Below, piece by piece: positions 29,226 to 38,890 of a DNA stretch of 64,000 bases (its first letter is position 1; each line of letters begins with the position of its first letter). A model generated the notes under the pieces. The model was given only the letters and a program-made list of their open reading frames with translations. It did no database searches and was not told the DNA's origin. A program made the position numbers and the translations under genes. The stretch is from CAIJXB01 sp964455905 (GTDB lineage: Bacteria; Chlamydiota; Chlamydiia; Chlamydiales; Rhabdochlamydiaceae): assembly GCA_964455905.1 (NCBI GenBank), contig CAYVYN010000005.1, forward strand, positions 124,001-188,000, given 5' to 3'.

Positions 29226-29359
29226 AGCCTGGAGCCCCTTATTTTTTCTAGCGTTTTTAATTCTTTATTAAGTTAAAATGGTAGCAGAAGGTCTCCTTTA
29301 ACGAAAAGGTAGATTGCAAAAATAGATTTAAAAATATTTTTACAACAAAAGAGCGCACC

Positions 29360-29809
29360 ATGCCAACTCTCTACTTAATTCTCATAGGTGGAATTTCTGC
29401 CTACTTTGCAAATAAACAAGGAAGAAATCCTTTAATTTGGTTTGCAGTAGGTTGCTTCCTACCCAGCTGCACCCTTATACTCCTCTTTATCCTTCCGATA
29501 ATAGGCTATTTTTTCAAGAGAAAATTGCTTAAAACTATGGGACAGTCCAAAAACAAACCCAAACCACCCCAAGAAGACGGAACTGTAACAATTGACATCC
29601 CACTCTTTCCTGACCTTCAAGTAAGCAAAGATGCGACTAAAAAACTGTGGTACTTTCTAGATAGTGAAAACAAAACAGTTGGCCCTATGAGTTTTGTGGC
29701 TTTTTATCAAAAATGGAAAAACGGGACTATTTTAGGTAAAACGTTCGTATGGAATGAAAGTTTAAACGAATGGAAACAATTTCAAGAAGTATTTCCACAA
29801 AACACCTAA
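29360..29809 (+). CDS. Membrane protein with C-terminal GYF_2 domain
   Basis: A 149-residue protein. Two hydrophobic segments lie in residues 1-52 (the second is FAVGCFLPSCTLILLFIL). After a basic loop, residues about 95-145 form a GYF_2 (DUF4339) domain: WYFLDSENKTVGPMSF, then W-K-N-G-T and F-V-W-N-E-S-L-N-E-W. GYF_2 modules probably bind proline-rich peptides. It is probably anchored with the domain in the cytosol. Single gene, divergent from the Asp23-like pair. Confidence 0.8.
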   Translation: MPTLYLILIGGISAYFANKQGRNPLIWFAVGCFLPSCTLILLFILPIIGYFFKRKLLKTMGQSKNKPKPPQEDGTVTIDIPLFPDLQVSKDATKKLWYFLDSENKTVGPMSFVAFYQKWKNGTILGKTFVWNESLNEWKQFQEVFPQNT

Positions 29810-29881
29810 TTCGCTTTTAAATAAAATTTTACATTTTATTTTCACTATTATAGGATCCATTTTACTAAGGTGGAGAAAAAA

Positions 29882-30646
29882 ATGATTTCCTATAACGCTT
29901 TCGGATCAGGCCCCCAAAAAGTATTAGTCATGCATAGCTGGTTTTGCGATAATAGCAGCTATGCACCCCTATTGCCATTTATTGATCCAAATGAATTCAC
30001 TTTTTTATTCATGGATTTAAGAGGATACGGGAATTCCAAAGAGGTAAATGGAAAATATACACTCCAAGAGGCTGTAGAAGACGCAATACGATTAACCTCC
30101 GGTTTAAATTGGAATCAATTTCACATCCTAAGCCACTCCATGTCCACCCTCATCGCACAAAAAATCGCAATAACCCATGAACAAAAAGTCAAAAGTCTTA
30201 TTGGAATTAACCCAATTCCTCCTTGTGGATTATCCAAAAGCATGGAGCTCCTATCCTTTCTACAAGAGGCTGCTCTTTCAAATGAAAGTAGCGCACTCGA
30301 GGGCATTCATGTACTGACAAATCGCAAATATTCAGAATATATAGCAAAAAAAATAGTTATAAACTGGCATAACTGCTCCACATCAAAAGCTCGAATGGCT
30401 TATCTAGAAATGTTTGCGAAAACAAATTTCACAAAGGAAGCTAAAGGCCTAAAAACACCTATGCTTCTTATTTTTGGAGAAGATGACTACGAGGAGCAAG
30501 AAGAAGCCTTACAAACAAGCTTTCTGAAACTATATTCAAATGCTCAACTCAACCTTTGCAAAAATGCCGGACACTTTCCCATGCAAGAAACTCCCCCTCT
30601 AATAGCAACCCTCATCACGAATTTCATCTACAAAAACAAAACGTAA
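29882..30646 (+). CDS. Alpha/beta-hydrolase
   Basis: A 254-residue alpha/beta-hydrolase. The nucleophile elbow is LSHSMST with Ser in the middle, the acid is probably the Asp in FGEDDYEE, and the catalytic His is in NAGHFPMQE. The oxyanion-hole region is MHSWFCDNSS. It resembles small esterase/lyase members of the fold; no substrate can be named. The open frame begins with GTG at 29870, but AAGGTGGAG sits just where it would serve the ATG at 29882, so I chose that start. It lies upstream of rpmF in the same direction with a 160-base gap. Confidence 0.82.
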   Translation: MISYNAFGSGPQKVLVMHSWFCDNSSYAPLLPFIDPNEFTFLFMDLRGYGNSKEVNGKYTLQEAVEDAIRLTSGLNWNQFHILSHSMSTLIAQKIAITHEQKVKSLIGINPIPPCGLSKSMELLSFLQEAALSNESSALEGIHVLTNRKYSEYIAKKIVINWHNCSTSKARMAYLEMFAKTNFTKEAKGLKTPMLLIFGEDDYEEQEEALQTSFLKLYSNAQLNLCKNAGHFPMQETPPLIATLITNFIYKNKT

Positions 30647-30808
30647 GTACTCAAAAAAAAGAACCTAAATTTTTTTTATCACACTTACCTAAAAGGTCCA
30701 AAAAGATATCTAAAACTCCTGATAAAACAGCAATTTTTATCGATTTTTCTTTGAGAAAAAGCGAATTTCAGATATAAACATTAGCTAACTTATTAAGGAG
30801 ATCTAACT

Positions 30809-31003
30809 ATGCCGGTACCACGTAACCGTATGTCAAACGCTAGAAAAAATTCTAGACGAGCACACCACGCGAAGTCCCCAAAACATTTAAGAAAGTGCTC
30901 AAACTGTCAGCACCCAGGACTTCCTCATCGCATTTGCCCTAGCTGTGGTTTTTATGATGGAAAATCCATTGAACACACACAAAATGCAACAACAAGCGAG
31001 TAG
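30809..31003 (+). CDS. rpmF: 50S ribosomal protein L32
   Basis: A 64-residue L32 of the large subunit. It starts MPVPRNRMSNARKNSRRAHH as in all L32 proteins and keeps the four zinc-binding cysteines (CSNC and CPSC). TAAGGAG is ten bases ahead of the ATG. It is followed by plsX, with which it overlaps, the widespread rpmF-plsX arrangement that couples ribosome and phospholipid synthesis. Confidence 0.97.
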   Translation: MPVPRNRMSNARKNSRRAHHAKSPKHLRKCSNCQHPGLPHRICPSCGFYDGKSIEHTQNATTSE

Positions 31004-31982
31004 TAACAAAAAACCTCGAATCGCTTTAGATTTATTAGGTAGCGACGCAGATTCAAATTTCATTTTAGAGTCTGCGATTCCTATTATAAGTTCTTTCAAA
31101 GAAAACGCCTCTTTTCTTATTATAGCAGAAGAAAAAAACAAGTCTCTTTTAAATTCAATTGCAAACATTTCTTACATAATCGCAACAGATACGATTACCA
31201 TGGAAGAAAATCCACTCACTGCGATACGAAAAAAGAAAAACTCTTCGTTAGTACTAGGAATTCAAGCTCTTGAAGAAAAAAAAGTAGATGCGTTTATTTC
31301 ATTTGGAAGCACGGGAGCTCTTGTTGCGGGCGCAAAAATCATCCTAGAAACTCTTCCTCACATCAAATATCCAGCCCTTTTAACAGAATTTACCTCCAAC
31401 CAAAAGCAAACAGCCATACTTGACATCGGAGCTGTTACCTCATGTGACAGTAATTGCCTTATAAACTTTGCCTTCATGGGCACCGCCTATCAAAAAACAA
31501 GAGGAATACAAGATCCAATAGTAGGACTGTTAAATATTGGAAAAGAATCACACAAAGGCCCCCTGGAATTCCAGGAAGCCTACAACACACTCTCCTCTTT
31601 AAACAAAACTTCCGATCTCCCATTTTTTTATGGAAACATTGAAGGAACCGATGCCTTCAAAGGACTTGTAGACGTAATTGTCACAACTGGATTTGCCGGA
31701 AATATCTTCCTAAAAACAGCGGAGGGACTCTCTGCATTTTTCTGGGACAAACTATCGGAAGAACAAAAAAAACTTCATCCTCAATTCAATCCAAAGCAAT
31801 ATCCTGGAGCTATTTTATGCGGAGTGAAAGGAATCGTCATAAAATGCCACGGCAACGGAAACCCTCAATCGATCCATAAAAGCATAAGTGATGCGATAAA
31901 ACTCACTAAAGAAAATTTCATAGAAAACATAGAAAAAGAAATCAACAGCCTCTTTGAGAAGATTCTCCCTAAGAGTTGCTGA
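30984..31982 (+). CDS. plsX: Phosphate acyltransferase PlsX
   Basis: An approximately 332-residue PlsX that converts acyl-ACP to acyl-phosphate at the start of phospholipid synthesis. Family landmarks are present though divergent: IALDLLGSD (usually DxMGGD), SFGSTGALVAGA, DIGAV, GLLNIGKES, GNIEGTD and VVTTGFAGNIFLKTAEG (VDVIVTTGF here). The frame is open from GTG 30945 inside rpmF; I chose ATG 30984, which leaves a 20-base overlap with rpmF, but no clear SD supports any candidate. It is the middle of the order rpmF-plsX-rng-plsB, so the two acyltransferase steps are neighbours. Confidence 0.9.
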   Translation: MQQQASSNKKPRIALDLLGSDADSNFILESAIPIISSFKENASFLIIAEEKNKSLLNSIANISYIIATDTITMEENPLTAIRKKKNSSLVLGIQALEEKKVDAFISFGSTGALVAGAKIILETLPHIKYPALLTEFTSNQKQTAILDIGAVTSCDSNCLINFAFMGTAYQKTRGIQDPIVGLLNIGKESHKGPLEFQEAYNTLSSLNKTSDLPFFYGNIEGTDAFKGLVDVIVTTGFAGNIFLKTAEGLSAFFWDKLSEEQKKLHPQFNPKQYPGAILCGVKGIVIKCHGNGNPQSIHKSISDAIKLTKENFIENIEKEINSLFEKILPKSC

Positions 31983-32064
31983 TTTTTATAGAAAAAGAAC
32001 GCTTTTTCCCCTAATATACTGTCAGTACACAAAAAAAACTCTAATCATCTACCTGGGCGGCTTT

Positions 32065-33606
32065 ATGCAAGAGATCCTCTTGAATATCGAATCTAAAGAA
32101 ACACGATACGCTGTTTTAAAAAATGGCATTCTCCAAGACCTCGTCGTGGAACGCAAAAAAAACAGACAACTAGCAGGAAATATTTACCGCGGTAAAGTAA
32201 CAAACATTTTACACAACATCCAATCCGCTTTTATTGATATTAATGAAGGCGAAAATGGTTTTATACACATTTCAGATATCATTGAAAACACACAAAAATT
32301 CCAAGAACGATTTGAAATGGATTTTGAATGGGAGAACGATCTATCTTCTGCTGAATCTAAAAACACGAAGGAAGCCGACATCACTAAACTGATGAAAATG
32401 GATCAACCTGTTTTCGTTCAAGTAATCAAGGAACCTATTGGAACAAAAGGTGCCAGACTAACATCTAACATATCAATCGCTGGAAGATATCTCGTTCTTC
32501 TGCCGAATGCACCTCATAGAGGTGTTTCCAGAAAAATAGAAGACCCCTCTGCTCGAGACAGGCTAAAGAAATTAATAAGAGCTTTTGAAATGCCAAAAGA
32601 CATGGGACTCATCTGTCGAACAGCGAGTGTAAATGCTTCAACAGAAATGCTTGTAGAAGAAGCTACTGATCTTCTCCAAAATTGGCAAGAGATCGTTGAA
32701 AACTTTCATAAAGCCACCAAACCCTGCTGCCTTTATGAAGAATCTGATCTTATAAAAAAAGCTGTCTTAACCGCTGTCGACAAAAAATTTGAAAGACTTC
32801 TTGTAGATGACTACAACACATACCAACATTGTAAAAGACTCCATCTTAAATATAACAGCGAGCACCCGTTAAAAATTGAGATGTATAGAGATAAAACGCC
32901 TATGTTTGAGCGCTTCAATGTCGAAAGAGAAATTGACAAAGCTCTAAAAAGAAAAATATGGATGCCTAGTGGCAGCTATCTTTTTTTTGATAAAACAGAA
33001 GCTATGTATACAATCGACGTGAATTCCGGAAGAGGCAATTTACAATCGGGTTCTGACGTAGAAGAAACTCTAGTTAGAATCAACATGGAAGCGGCTGATG
33101 AAATTGCAAGACAGCTACGCCTTAGAAACCTAGGCGGACTGGTTATATGTGACTTTATAGATATGCGCTTTAGAAAAAACCAAAGGCGAGTCTTAGACCG
33201 CTTAAAAGACGCCATGAAAGATGACTCCGCAAAATGTACCATTTTAGGTATGAGTGAATTCGGTCTAGTTGAAATGACAAGACAACGAAGTAGAGAATCT
33301 CTGATGCAAACTTTATTTACTGCCTGCCCCTACTGCTCTGGAAGCGGCAATATTAAAACGCATGAAAGTTCTTCAATAGAAATTGAAAGAGCTCTCAAAA
33401 AAATCCTCTCTCAACAAGAGCATCCAACACTAGAACTTGTTTCTCACCCAGACCTAGATCACTATCTGAACCACCAAGACAAAGACTTCTTGCGTAAGTT
33501 AGCAGAAAAAAGCAACAGCTCTTTAAAATTTAGAGTGAATGACAACCTGCATTTAAACGATTATGAATTCTACACAGCCCCCAACGGAAAAAAAATAGAA
33601 GTTTAA
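32065..33606 (+). CDS. rng: Ribonuclease G/E family endoribonuclease
   Basis: A 513-residue RNase G-type enzyme for rRNA and mRNA processing. The S1 RNA-binding domain is near residues 35-120 (GNIYRGKVTNILHNIQSAFI, then DINEGENGFIH). The catalytic Asp residues are in TIDVNSGRG and ICDFIDM. The zinc-link cysteines lie in ACPYCSGSG. No RNase E-type scaffold tail follows. The frame is open upstream into plsX (to 31954), but the family N-terminus (MQEILLNIESKETRYAVL) starts at ATG 32065, which has GGGCGG upstream. A TATACT -10-like element lies at about 32016. Confidence 0.94.
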   Translation: MQEILLNIESKETRYAVLKNGILQDLVVERKKNRQLAGNIYRGKVTNILHNIQSAFIDINEGENGFIHISDIIENTQKFQERFEMDFEWENDLSSAESKNTKEADITKLMKMDQPVFVQVIKEPIGTKGARLTSNISIAGRYLVLLPNAPHRGVSRKIEDPSARDRLKKLIRAFEMPKDMGLICRTASVNASTEMLVEEATDLLQNWQEIVENFHKATKPCCLYEESDLIKKAVLTAVDKKFERLLVDDYNTYQHCKRLHLKYNSEHPLKIEMYRDKTPMFERFNVEREIDKALKRKIWMPSGSYLFFDKTEAMYTIDVNSGRGNLQSGSDVEETLVRINMEAADEIARQLRLRNLGGLVICDFIDMRFRKNQRRVLDRLKDAMKDDSAKCTILGMSEFGLVEMTRQRSRESLMQTLFTACPYCSGSGNIKTHESSSIEIERALKKILSQQEHPTLELVSHPDLDHYLNHQDKDFLRKLAEKSNSSLKFRVNDNLHLNDYEFYTAPNGKKIEV

Positions 33607-33617
33607 AGAGACCACCT

Positions 33618-34616
33618 ATGGATAAAATAAAAAACCAAGAAAAGCATTTGGACAGAAAAGATCTTCCCGAAAAACAAAAAAAACTTTTCTTGGAATTTTA
33701 TCATGGTTACAAAAAAGTTTTAGAAAAAAAATTCCAAGACACGCAACCTTATGAAAAATTCCTTCTTGATTTCATAGAAAAACTACAAGAACAAATTCTC
33801 AGTCCATACACGTTTGAACCCTATCATAAACGGATTCTATCTCCTTTTAATTACTACCAATTCGGACTTGATTTTTTACGTCCCCTGATAGATCTCCCAA
33901 ATTCCACGATTCAAGGAGAAAATTATTTAGATGAAATTCAACAAAAACTAAATCAAAAAGAAAATGTAATTTTTTTAGCGAATCATCAAATCGAGCCTGA
34001 TCCACAAGCTTTAAGTATTCTTCTAGAAAAAAACTATCCCCACCTCGCGGAAGAAATGATTTCTGTAGCAGGAGATCGGGTCATTACTGACCCGTTAGCG
34101 ATTCCGTTTAGCATGGGAAGAAACCTTCTTTGTATATACTCTAAAAGATATATAGATCAACCCCCAGAACTTAAAACACAAAAACAAGCACATAATAAAA
34201 AAACCATGGAACTCATGAGTGAGCTCCTTAGTGAAGGCGGACACGCCATATATGTAGCTCCTAGCGGAGGGAGAGATCGTAAAAATGCAAACGGCATCGT
34301 GCAGGTAGCTCCCCTAGACCCTCAAAGTATCGAAATGTTTAACCTTATGGCTAAAAAAGCCTCTAAGCCGACTTCATTTTATCCTATGGCACTTTCGACT
34401 TATCACATTCTCCCCCCCCCGGATTCAATTCAAACAGAACTTGGCGAAATACGAAAAGCCGGAGAAGGCCCTATTCACCTTTGGATTGGCCCTTGCATAG
34501 AAATGGATTCATTTCCAGGAGCCGAAGAACTGGATAAACGAAAAAAAAGAGAACTTCGAGCTGATTTCATTTGGCAAGCTATAAAAAAAGCTCACGACCA
34601 GTTTCCTAAAGCCTAA
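33618..34616 (+). CDS. plsB: Glycerol-3-phosphate acyltransferase (plant/chlamydial type)
   Basis: A 332-residue soluble-type acyltransferase that adds the first acyl chain to glycerol 3-phosphate. The catalytic block I is FLANHQIEPDPQAL (HxxxxD form). Block II-III residues are seen in GGHAIYVAPSGGRDR. The N-terminal helical domain of about 90 residues is as in chloroplast and chlamydial enzymes rather than E. coli PlsB. It lies 11 bases after rng. By memory the same adjacent pair occurs in Chlamydia. Confidence 0.9.
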   Translation: MDKIKNQEKHLDRKDLPEKQKKLFLEFYHGYKKVLEKKFQDTQPYEKFLLDFIEKLQEQILSPYTFEPYHKRILSPFNYYQFGLDFLRPLIDLPNSTIQGENYLDEIQQKLNQKENVIFLANHQIEPDPQALSILLEKNYPHLAEEMISVAGDRVITDPLAIPFSMGRNLLCIYSKRYIDQPPELKTQKQAHNKKTMELMSELLSEGGHAIYVAPSGGRDRKNANGIVQVAPLDPQSIEMFNLMAKKASKPTSFYPMALSTYHILPPPDSIQTELGEIRKAGEGPIHLWIGPCIEMDSFPGAEELDKRKKRELRADFIWQAIKKAHDQFPKA

Positions 34617-34658
34617 AAACATTTCTTGATCCAAGATAAATTTTCTTGCTGCCTAGCG

Positions 34659-34686
34659 ATTTTAAGTGTTATATTGCACTTAAAAT
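34659..34686 (+). terminator. AT-rich hairpin after plsB
   Basis: ATTTTAAGTG and CACTTAAAAT form a perfect ten-pair inverted repeat around an eight-base loop, 42 bases after plsB. There is only a short T stretch behind it, so it could be a weak terminator or a protein-binding operator for the M16 protease gene that starts at 34750. Confidence 0.45.
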
Positions 34687-34749
34687 TTAACCCCCAGGGA
34701 GCGGCATTTCTCAAGCCTAAAAAGCACAGAATTCATGCTGTCATAAAAA

Positions 34750-37671
34750 ATGAAATATAAAAAATATATCATATTATTAGCGACTTTATCTTTATCTTCT
34801 TTATTTGGAGCAAATAGCCAAACGCCTTCCAATGAAGCAAACTACACCTTAATTAAAAATGAGAGCTCTTACTCCATTCTGACCCCCTCTCTTAAAGATC
34901 GTAAAACAGCTAAAATCCGGCTAAAAAACGGGTTGGAAGCCTACTTAGTATCTGACCCTGAAATCGACCAATCCGCGGCGGCAGTCTCTATTGAAGCCGG
35001 ATCATGGCAAGATCCCTCTTCCTACCCAGGAATGGCTCATTTCTTAGAACACATGCTATTTATGGGCAGCAAAGCCTACCCTGACGAAGCAGAATATATG
35101 AGATATATTCAAGACAATGGAGGAACGGTAAATGCTTTTACCGCATCCGATCGAACTGTTTATATGTTCTCTATCAACAACGCTGCTTTTACCGGCGCCT
35201 TAGATCGTTTTAGTCATTTTTTCATTGACCCTCTTTTTAATCCTTCCTCTATTAATAGAGAACTTCATGCCGTTGACCAAGAAAACTCTAAAAACCTAGA
35301 AAACGATTTTTGGAGACAATATATGGTTTTAAAAGAAACAGGAACAGAAAATCATCCTCATACAAAATTTGGCACAGGTAACGCGAATACTCTTTCAGGA
35401 ATTCCCCAAGAGGCTTTAAAAGACTGGTTTAAAACGCACTATGGTGCCAATAAAACACATTTAGTCATGTTATCATCACTTCCACTAGAAGAAATGATAC
35501 AACTAGCAAATAAAGACTTCTCTGCCGTTCCTGTTCAAGAAGAAAAAGAGCTTTCAATTCCTTATGAGCCAATGTTGTCCGAAAAACAAAAAGGGCACTT
35601 TGTTTACGTATCCCCAATTCAAGACATAAAACTACTTTCTATCATTTGGGAACTTCCAAAAGCCTTTACTTCCGTCAATGAAAAATGGACAGTAGAATTA
35701 CTCTCTTATATGCTTACAGAGGCATCTGAAAATAGCTTAGTTAAAGAGCTTAAAAAAGAACAGCTAGCTGAAGATATACAAGTCACAGTCGACCGCTTCA
35801 GTAGGGATAACATACTTTTTACGATAAATATTAAATTAACTGACAAAGGACTTTCACAGGTAGACACAGCCATTCTTCGTTGTTTTCAAACACTTGCAAG
35901 GCTAAAACAAAACGGTGTGCCTATATCTCTTTTTCAAGAAATTAAAACAATGGCTGAAATCAACTATCAGTACCAAATTCGCCAGGAACCTTTTTCTTGG
36001 ATTACGGATATAGCGTATAACATAGTCGATGAAAACATAAGCTCTTTTCCTGAAAAAACAGAGGTGCCCTCTGAGTTTAATCCACAGGCATTTCATGATC
36101 TACTTTGCAGCTTTACGCCAGAATCTGCCACATATTTTATCCTAGCTAATCCCCTACAAACAGGAGTCAGCACAACTCTTAGAGAAAAATGGATGGATGT
36201 TCCTTATACTATCAAAAGCATCCCCCCAGCGAAAATAGCAGCTTGGCAACAAGCCTCTCCCTACCTACAAATGGGTATTACACCAGCTAATCCTTTCATC
36301 CCCGATTCCCTTACTTTGGTTCAAGACGAAAACGACCTATCAACATACCCTACACCAACAAGAATCCTCCACAAAAGCAAGTATGATATATACTTTGCCA
36401 AAGATAACAAATATCAAGTACCCGAAGCCTCTTTAATTTTTTCGATAAAGACTCCGGTTTTAAATGGATCGGCTAAGGCTGCAATAACAAAAGATTTATT
36501 GTGTAAAGTTCTTGACGAGGACCTCTCCCCTACGCTTTTTTTCGCTTCGCAAGCTGGATTAAACATAAGCTGCTCAACAAAAGAAATGGGGCTTTCTCTA
36601 TCTATATCAGGATTTAGTCAACGAGCTCCAGATGTAGCTTTGACTGTTTTAGCAGCTTTAAAAAATATCCAATGCAGCGAAGAACGCTTTCTCACCTACA
36701 AGGCCTCATTGCTAAGCAACTACGCAAATAGCGCGCTAGAACTGCCCGCAAAACAAGCAATGTATACTATGAGTAGTATTCTTTTAAACAATGCCCCCTC
36801 CCCAGAAGACAAACTAGAAGCATTACAAGCTCTTTCTTTTGAAGAATTCTCAAACTTTTCTAACACATGGCTTAACTCTATTTACGTAGAAGGCATGATT
36901 TACGGAAATCTTACAAAAGAAAACGTCGCTTCTTTTTTGGATAACCTGCAAGAAATTTTCGCTTCCTCTAGCGAATACGAAAATCCCAAACAAGAAGAGC
37001 TACTGATCCTACCAAGCCAAGGAGGCCCTTTTAAGATTACACAAAAAACAGATCGACAAGGCAATGGAGCTCTTCTTGTAGTAGAACAAGGTTCTTTTTC
37101 TTTTGCCAAAGAAGCTGCTCAGCAACTATCATCTAAAGCGTTATCTGAAGCCTTTTTTGACACCTTAAGAACAAAACAACAAACAGGCTATATTGCTAAG
37201 TCTTGGGCTTCTGAAGTATCGGGAGAATTATTCCAAACCTTTATAGTGCAATCAAGCTCCCACGTTCCAGAAGACCTACTAAACCGCTTCGAACTTTTCA
37301 TTGAAGATTTTAATAAAAGGCTTATGGATTTTGTTCCTAAAGAGCGTTTTGAGCATATGAAAGAAGTAGAAATTGCTTCCATAGAAAGGCCTCCAGAAAA
37401 TCTTTATGGCATGGCGAACTTATTAAACACGCTAGCCTTTGAAAAAAAAGGAGATTTTTCTTGGCAAAAAGAGCAGGTTCAAGCAATCAACGAGTTGACT
37501 TACGAAACTTTTTTAAAGGATGTCCACGATTTTTTTTCTAAGGATAACCATAGAAGACTCGCGGTGCTAGTAGAAGGAATTTCATCTAAAAGATCGTTCA
37601 CATATACATCTTGTGACAAAGAAGAAATTCGCAAACTTAGTTCCTTTACATCTATCTCTTCAGAACAATAG
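34750..37671 (+). CDS. Secreted insulinase-family (M16) metalloprotease
   Basis: A 973-residue M16A protease similar to pitrilysin/insulysin. A signal peptide of about 20-23 residues (YIILLATLSLSSLFGANS) points to the periplasm. The inverted zinc motif HFLEH is at residues 97-101, with further metal-site acid in ELHAVDQENSKN. All four M16 lobes appear present by length. The C-terminal R/Y substrate-anchoring motif appears as RTKQQTGYIAKSW. Such enzymes degrade peptides of limited length. It closes the rpmF-plsX-rng-plsB row, as I recall for the Chlamydia locus. A strong terminator follows. Confidence 0.92.
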   Translation: MKYKKYIILLATLSLSSLFGANSQTPSNEANYTLIKNESSYSILTPSLKDRKTAKIRLKNGLEAYLVSDPEIDQSAAAVSIEAGSWQDPSSYPGMAHFLEHMLFMGSKAYPDEAEYMRYIQDNGGTVNAFTASDRTVYMFSINNAAFTGALDRFSHFFIDPLFNPSSINRELHAVDQENSKNLENDFWRQYMVLKETGTENHPHTKFGTGNANTLSGIPQEALKDWFKTHYGANKTHLVMLSSLPLEEMIQLANKDFSAVPVQEEKELSIPYEPMLSEKQKGHFVYVSPIQDIKLLSIIWELPKAFTSVNEKWTVELLSYMLTEASENSLVKELKKEQLAEDIQVTVDRFSRDNILFTINIKLTDKGLSQVDTAILRCFQTLARLKQNGVPISLFQEIKTMAEINYQYQIRQEPFSWITDIAYNIVDENISSFPEKTEVPSEFNPQAFHDLLCSFTPESATYFILANPLQTGVSTTLREKWMDVPYTIKSIPPAKIAAWQQASPYLQMGITPANPFIPDSLTLVQDENDLSTYPTPTRILHKSKYDIYFAKDNKYQVPEASLIFSIKTPVLNGSAKAAITKDLLCKVLDEDLSPTLFFASQAGLNISCSTKEMGLSLSISGFSQRAPDVALTVLAALKNIQCSEERFLTYKASLLSNYANSALELPAKQAMYTMSSILLNNAPSPEDKLEALQALSFEEFSNFSNTWLNSIYVEGMIYGNLTKENVASFLDNLQEIFASSSEYENPKQEELLILPSQGGPFKITQKTDRQGNGALLVVEQGSFSFAKEAAQQLSSKALSEAFFDTLRTKQQTGYIAKSWASEVSGELFQTFIVQSSSHVPEDLLNRFELFIEDFNKRLMDFVPKERFEHMKEVEIASIERPPENLYGMANLLNTLAFEKKGDFSWQKEQVQAINELTYETFLKDVHDFFSKDNHRRLAVLVEGISSKRSFTYTSCDKEEIRKLSSFTSISSEQ

Positions 37672-37682
37672 ATAGCTAACCC

Positions 37683-37707
37683 GAGAGCTCTTTTAAAAAG
37701 AGCTCTC
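37683..37707 (+). terminator. Intrinsic terminator after the M16 protease
   Basis: GAGAGCTCTTTT and AAAAGAGCTCTC form a perfect 12-base inverted repeat, 12 bases after the stop, followed by a pyrimidine-rich stretch (TCTTCTTATTTCTTTCCC). Confidence 0.8.
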
Positions 37708-38068
37708 TCTTCTTATTTCTTTCCCTTTTAATTTTCCTGAGATTCCAAGTAAAAACTTCTTAAAAAATTAGATCTTTAATTTTTTCTATAAAAACATCTT
37801 ATTTTTTACTTTATTTAAAGATACTTTAAAAGATTTTCCAGATCGATTAACAAGTTCTCATACTACACTATTTACTCTAATCGCTGAATGAGTAAGCACT
37901 CTTTTGATCGAACTTTCGGATAGAGATCTCTATGCATATAAGCTTGATTTATAAGATTCTCCGCTCAAGATTCGATTCTTAATTTAAAAAATGAAGTATT
38001 GAGAAATTATGAAAATGGATAAAAAAAAAGAAAAATTTGAATGCTATTAGAATATAAAAAATGAAAAT
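37708..38068. other. AT-rich gap with no recognised gene
   Basis: About 360 bases between two terminators. No frame of useful length with an SD was found on either strand, and no tRNA, tmRNA, SRP RNA or RNase P RNA consensus was seen. Small dyads such as AGAGATCTCT occur. It may be decayed sequence. Confidence 0.4.
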
Positions 38069-38099
38069 TTAAAGACCTCTTTTTTTAAGAGGCCTTTAA
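38069..38099 (-). terminator. Terminator after rpsN
   Basis: On the minus strand AAAGGCCTCTT pairs with AAGAGGTCTTT around a short A-rich loop, starting about eight bases after the rpsN stop and followed by TTTAAATTTTCATTTTT. Confidence 0.75.
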
Positions 38100-38106
38100 A
38101 AGAAGC

Positions 38107-38412
38107 TTACCAGCTAGATTTGACAACACCTGGGATAAGTCCCATGTTAGCCATTTCTCTAAAACACAAACGAGAAAGTTTGTATTTACGAAGAAAACCT
38201 CTAGCTCTTCCCGTAATCTGGCAACGATTGCGCAGACGTGTAGGTGAAGAATTTTTCGGAAGTTTATTTAGAGCGTTGATAGCGTCAAAACGCTCTTCTT
38301 CGCTCGTCGCAGGGCTTAAAATAACTTTTTTAAGCTGTTGCCTTTTATCCCACTTTAGGGCAACCATTCTTTCTCTTTTTTTCTGTTTTGCAATTGAAGA
38401 TGTTCTTGCCAT
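38107..38412 (-). CDS. rpsN: 30S ribosomal protein S14
   Basis: A 101-residue S14 of the long, zinc-free type. The conserved C-terminal part is intact: RNRCQITGRARGFLRKYKLS, then RLCFREMANMGLIPG and VVKSSW. It lies 17 bases downstream of rpmJ on the same strand, an arrangement I recall from Chlamydia. Outside the usual ribosomal protein operons. Confidence 0.97.
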   Translation of the reverse strand: MARTSSIAKQKKRERMVALKWDKRQQLKKVILSPATSEEERFDAINALNKLPKNSSPTRLRNRCQITGRARGFLRKYKLSRLCFREMANMGLIPGVVKSSW

Positions 38413-38429
38413 ACAACTATAATCTCTCG

Positions 38430-38567
38430 TTACTTTTTGCGAGCTGGACCTTTTTGTCTTTGCTTGCGATTTGGATCTGTTTTATTGATAACATATACCC
38501 GACCTCTGCGTCTGACAATCTTGTCTCCTTTGGACGGGTCTGCTTTAATAGAAGCTTTAACTTTCAT
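38430..38567 (-). CDS. rpmJ: 50S ribosomal protein L36
   Basis: A 45-residue L36. It reads MKVKASIKADPSKGDKIVRR, then RGRVYVINKTDPNRKQRQ and ends GPARKK. This is the longer, cysteine-free form with a C-terminal extension that I recall from chlamydiae; the zinc-type CxxC pattern is absent. Same strand as rpsN, 17 bases upstream of it. Confidence 0.95.
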   Translation of the reverse strand: MKVKASIKADPSKGDKIVRRRGRVYVINKTDPNRKQRQKGPARKK

Positions 38568-38890
38568 AATTTTTGACAGTGCTTTCCTTGGCTATTCAAA
38601 GAAAAAACTGCTCCTTAAGGTTGTGTTATTAAAAATTCTCATATAACCTAAAGCGAGCTGCATACAGCAGGCATAAGGCAAAAGTTACGAATAGTTATAA
38701 TCTTCGGACGATTTCTTGGCAAGTATTGAGTTTATTCTTGCTAGATAAGTTGCATTTCATGTAGGATAAGTTCAATTTTTTAAAAAGCTTGCAAAGGATC
38801 TAACTCCCACGAAAGCCATTTAACAATTAACAAAGGAGCAGCGCTTCCTCCCCGTCTTTATAAAGACGAGGCTTCCGCGCTGTCAATAGG
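38568..38890. promoter_or_regulatory. Divergent promoter region between rpmJ-rpsN and rpmH-rnpA
   Basis: A 323-base gap that must contain promoters for both ribosomal protein units. AT-rich with several short dyads (GCTGCATACAGC at about 38650). No -35/-10 pair was convincing enough to call. Its right end carries a strong SD and a hairpin listed separately. Confidence 0.5.
38832..38890 (+). promoter_or_regulatory. SD plus bridging hairpin in the rpmH leader
   Basis: AAAGGAG at 38832-38838 is a good ribosome-binding site but lies 52 bases before the rpmH ATG. Directly behind it is a hairpin at 38839-38882: outer stem CAGCGC/GCGCTG, a 5 x 5 internal loop, then CC.CGTCT/AGACG.GG around a TTTATAA-type loop. 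Eight bases (TCAATAGG) separate the hairpin from ATG 38891. If the hairpin folds, the SD and the start codon come within a normal eight-base spacing. AGG at 38888-38890 is too close to the ATG to act as an SD alone. Confidence 0.45.

Noticed and set aside
37708..38068. Possible stable RNA gene in the gap after the M16 protease
   Set aside because: None of the conserved cores of tmRNA, RNase P RNA, SRP RNA or 6S RNA was seen, and no strong long-range pairing was found by eye.
38120..38646. Plus-strand frames over rpsN and rpmJ
   Set aside because: Antisense to conserved ribosomal protein genes.
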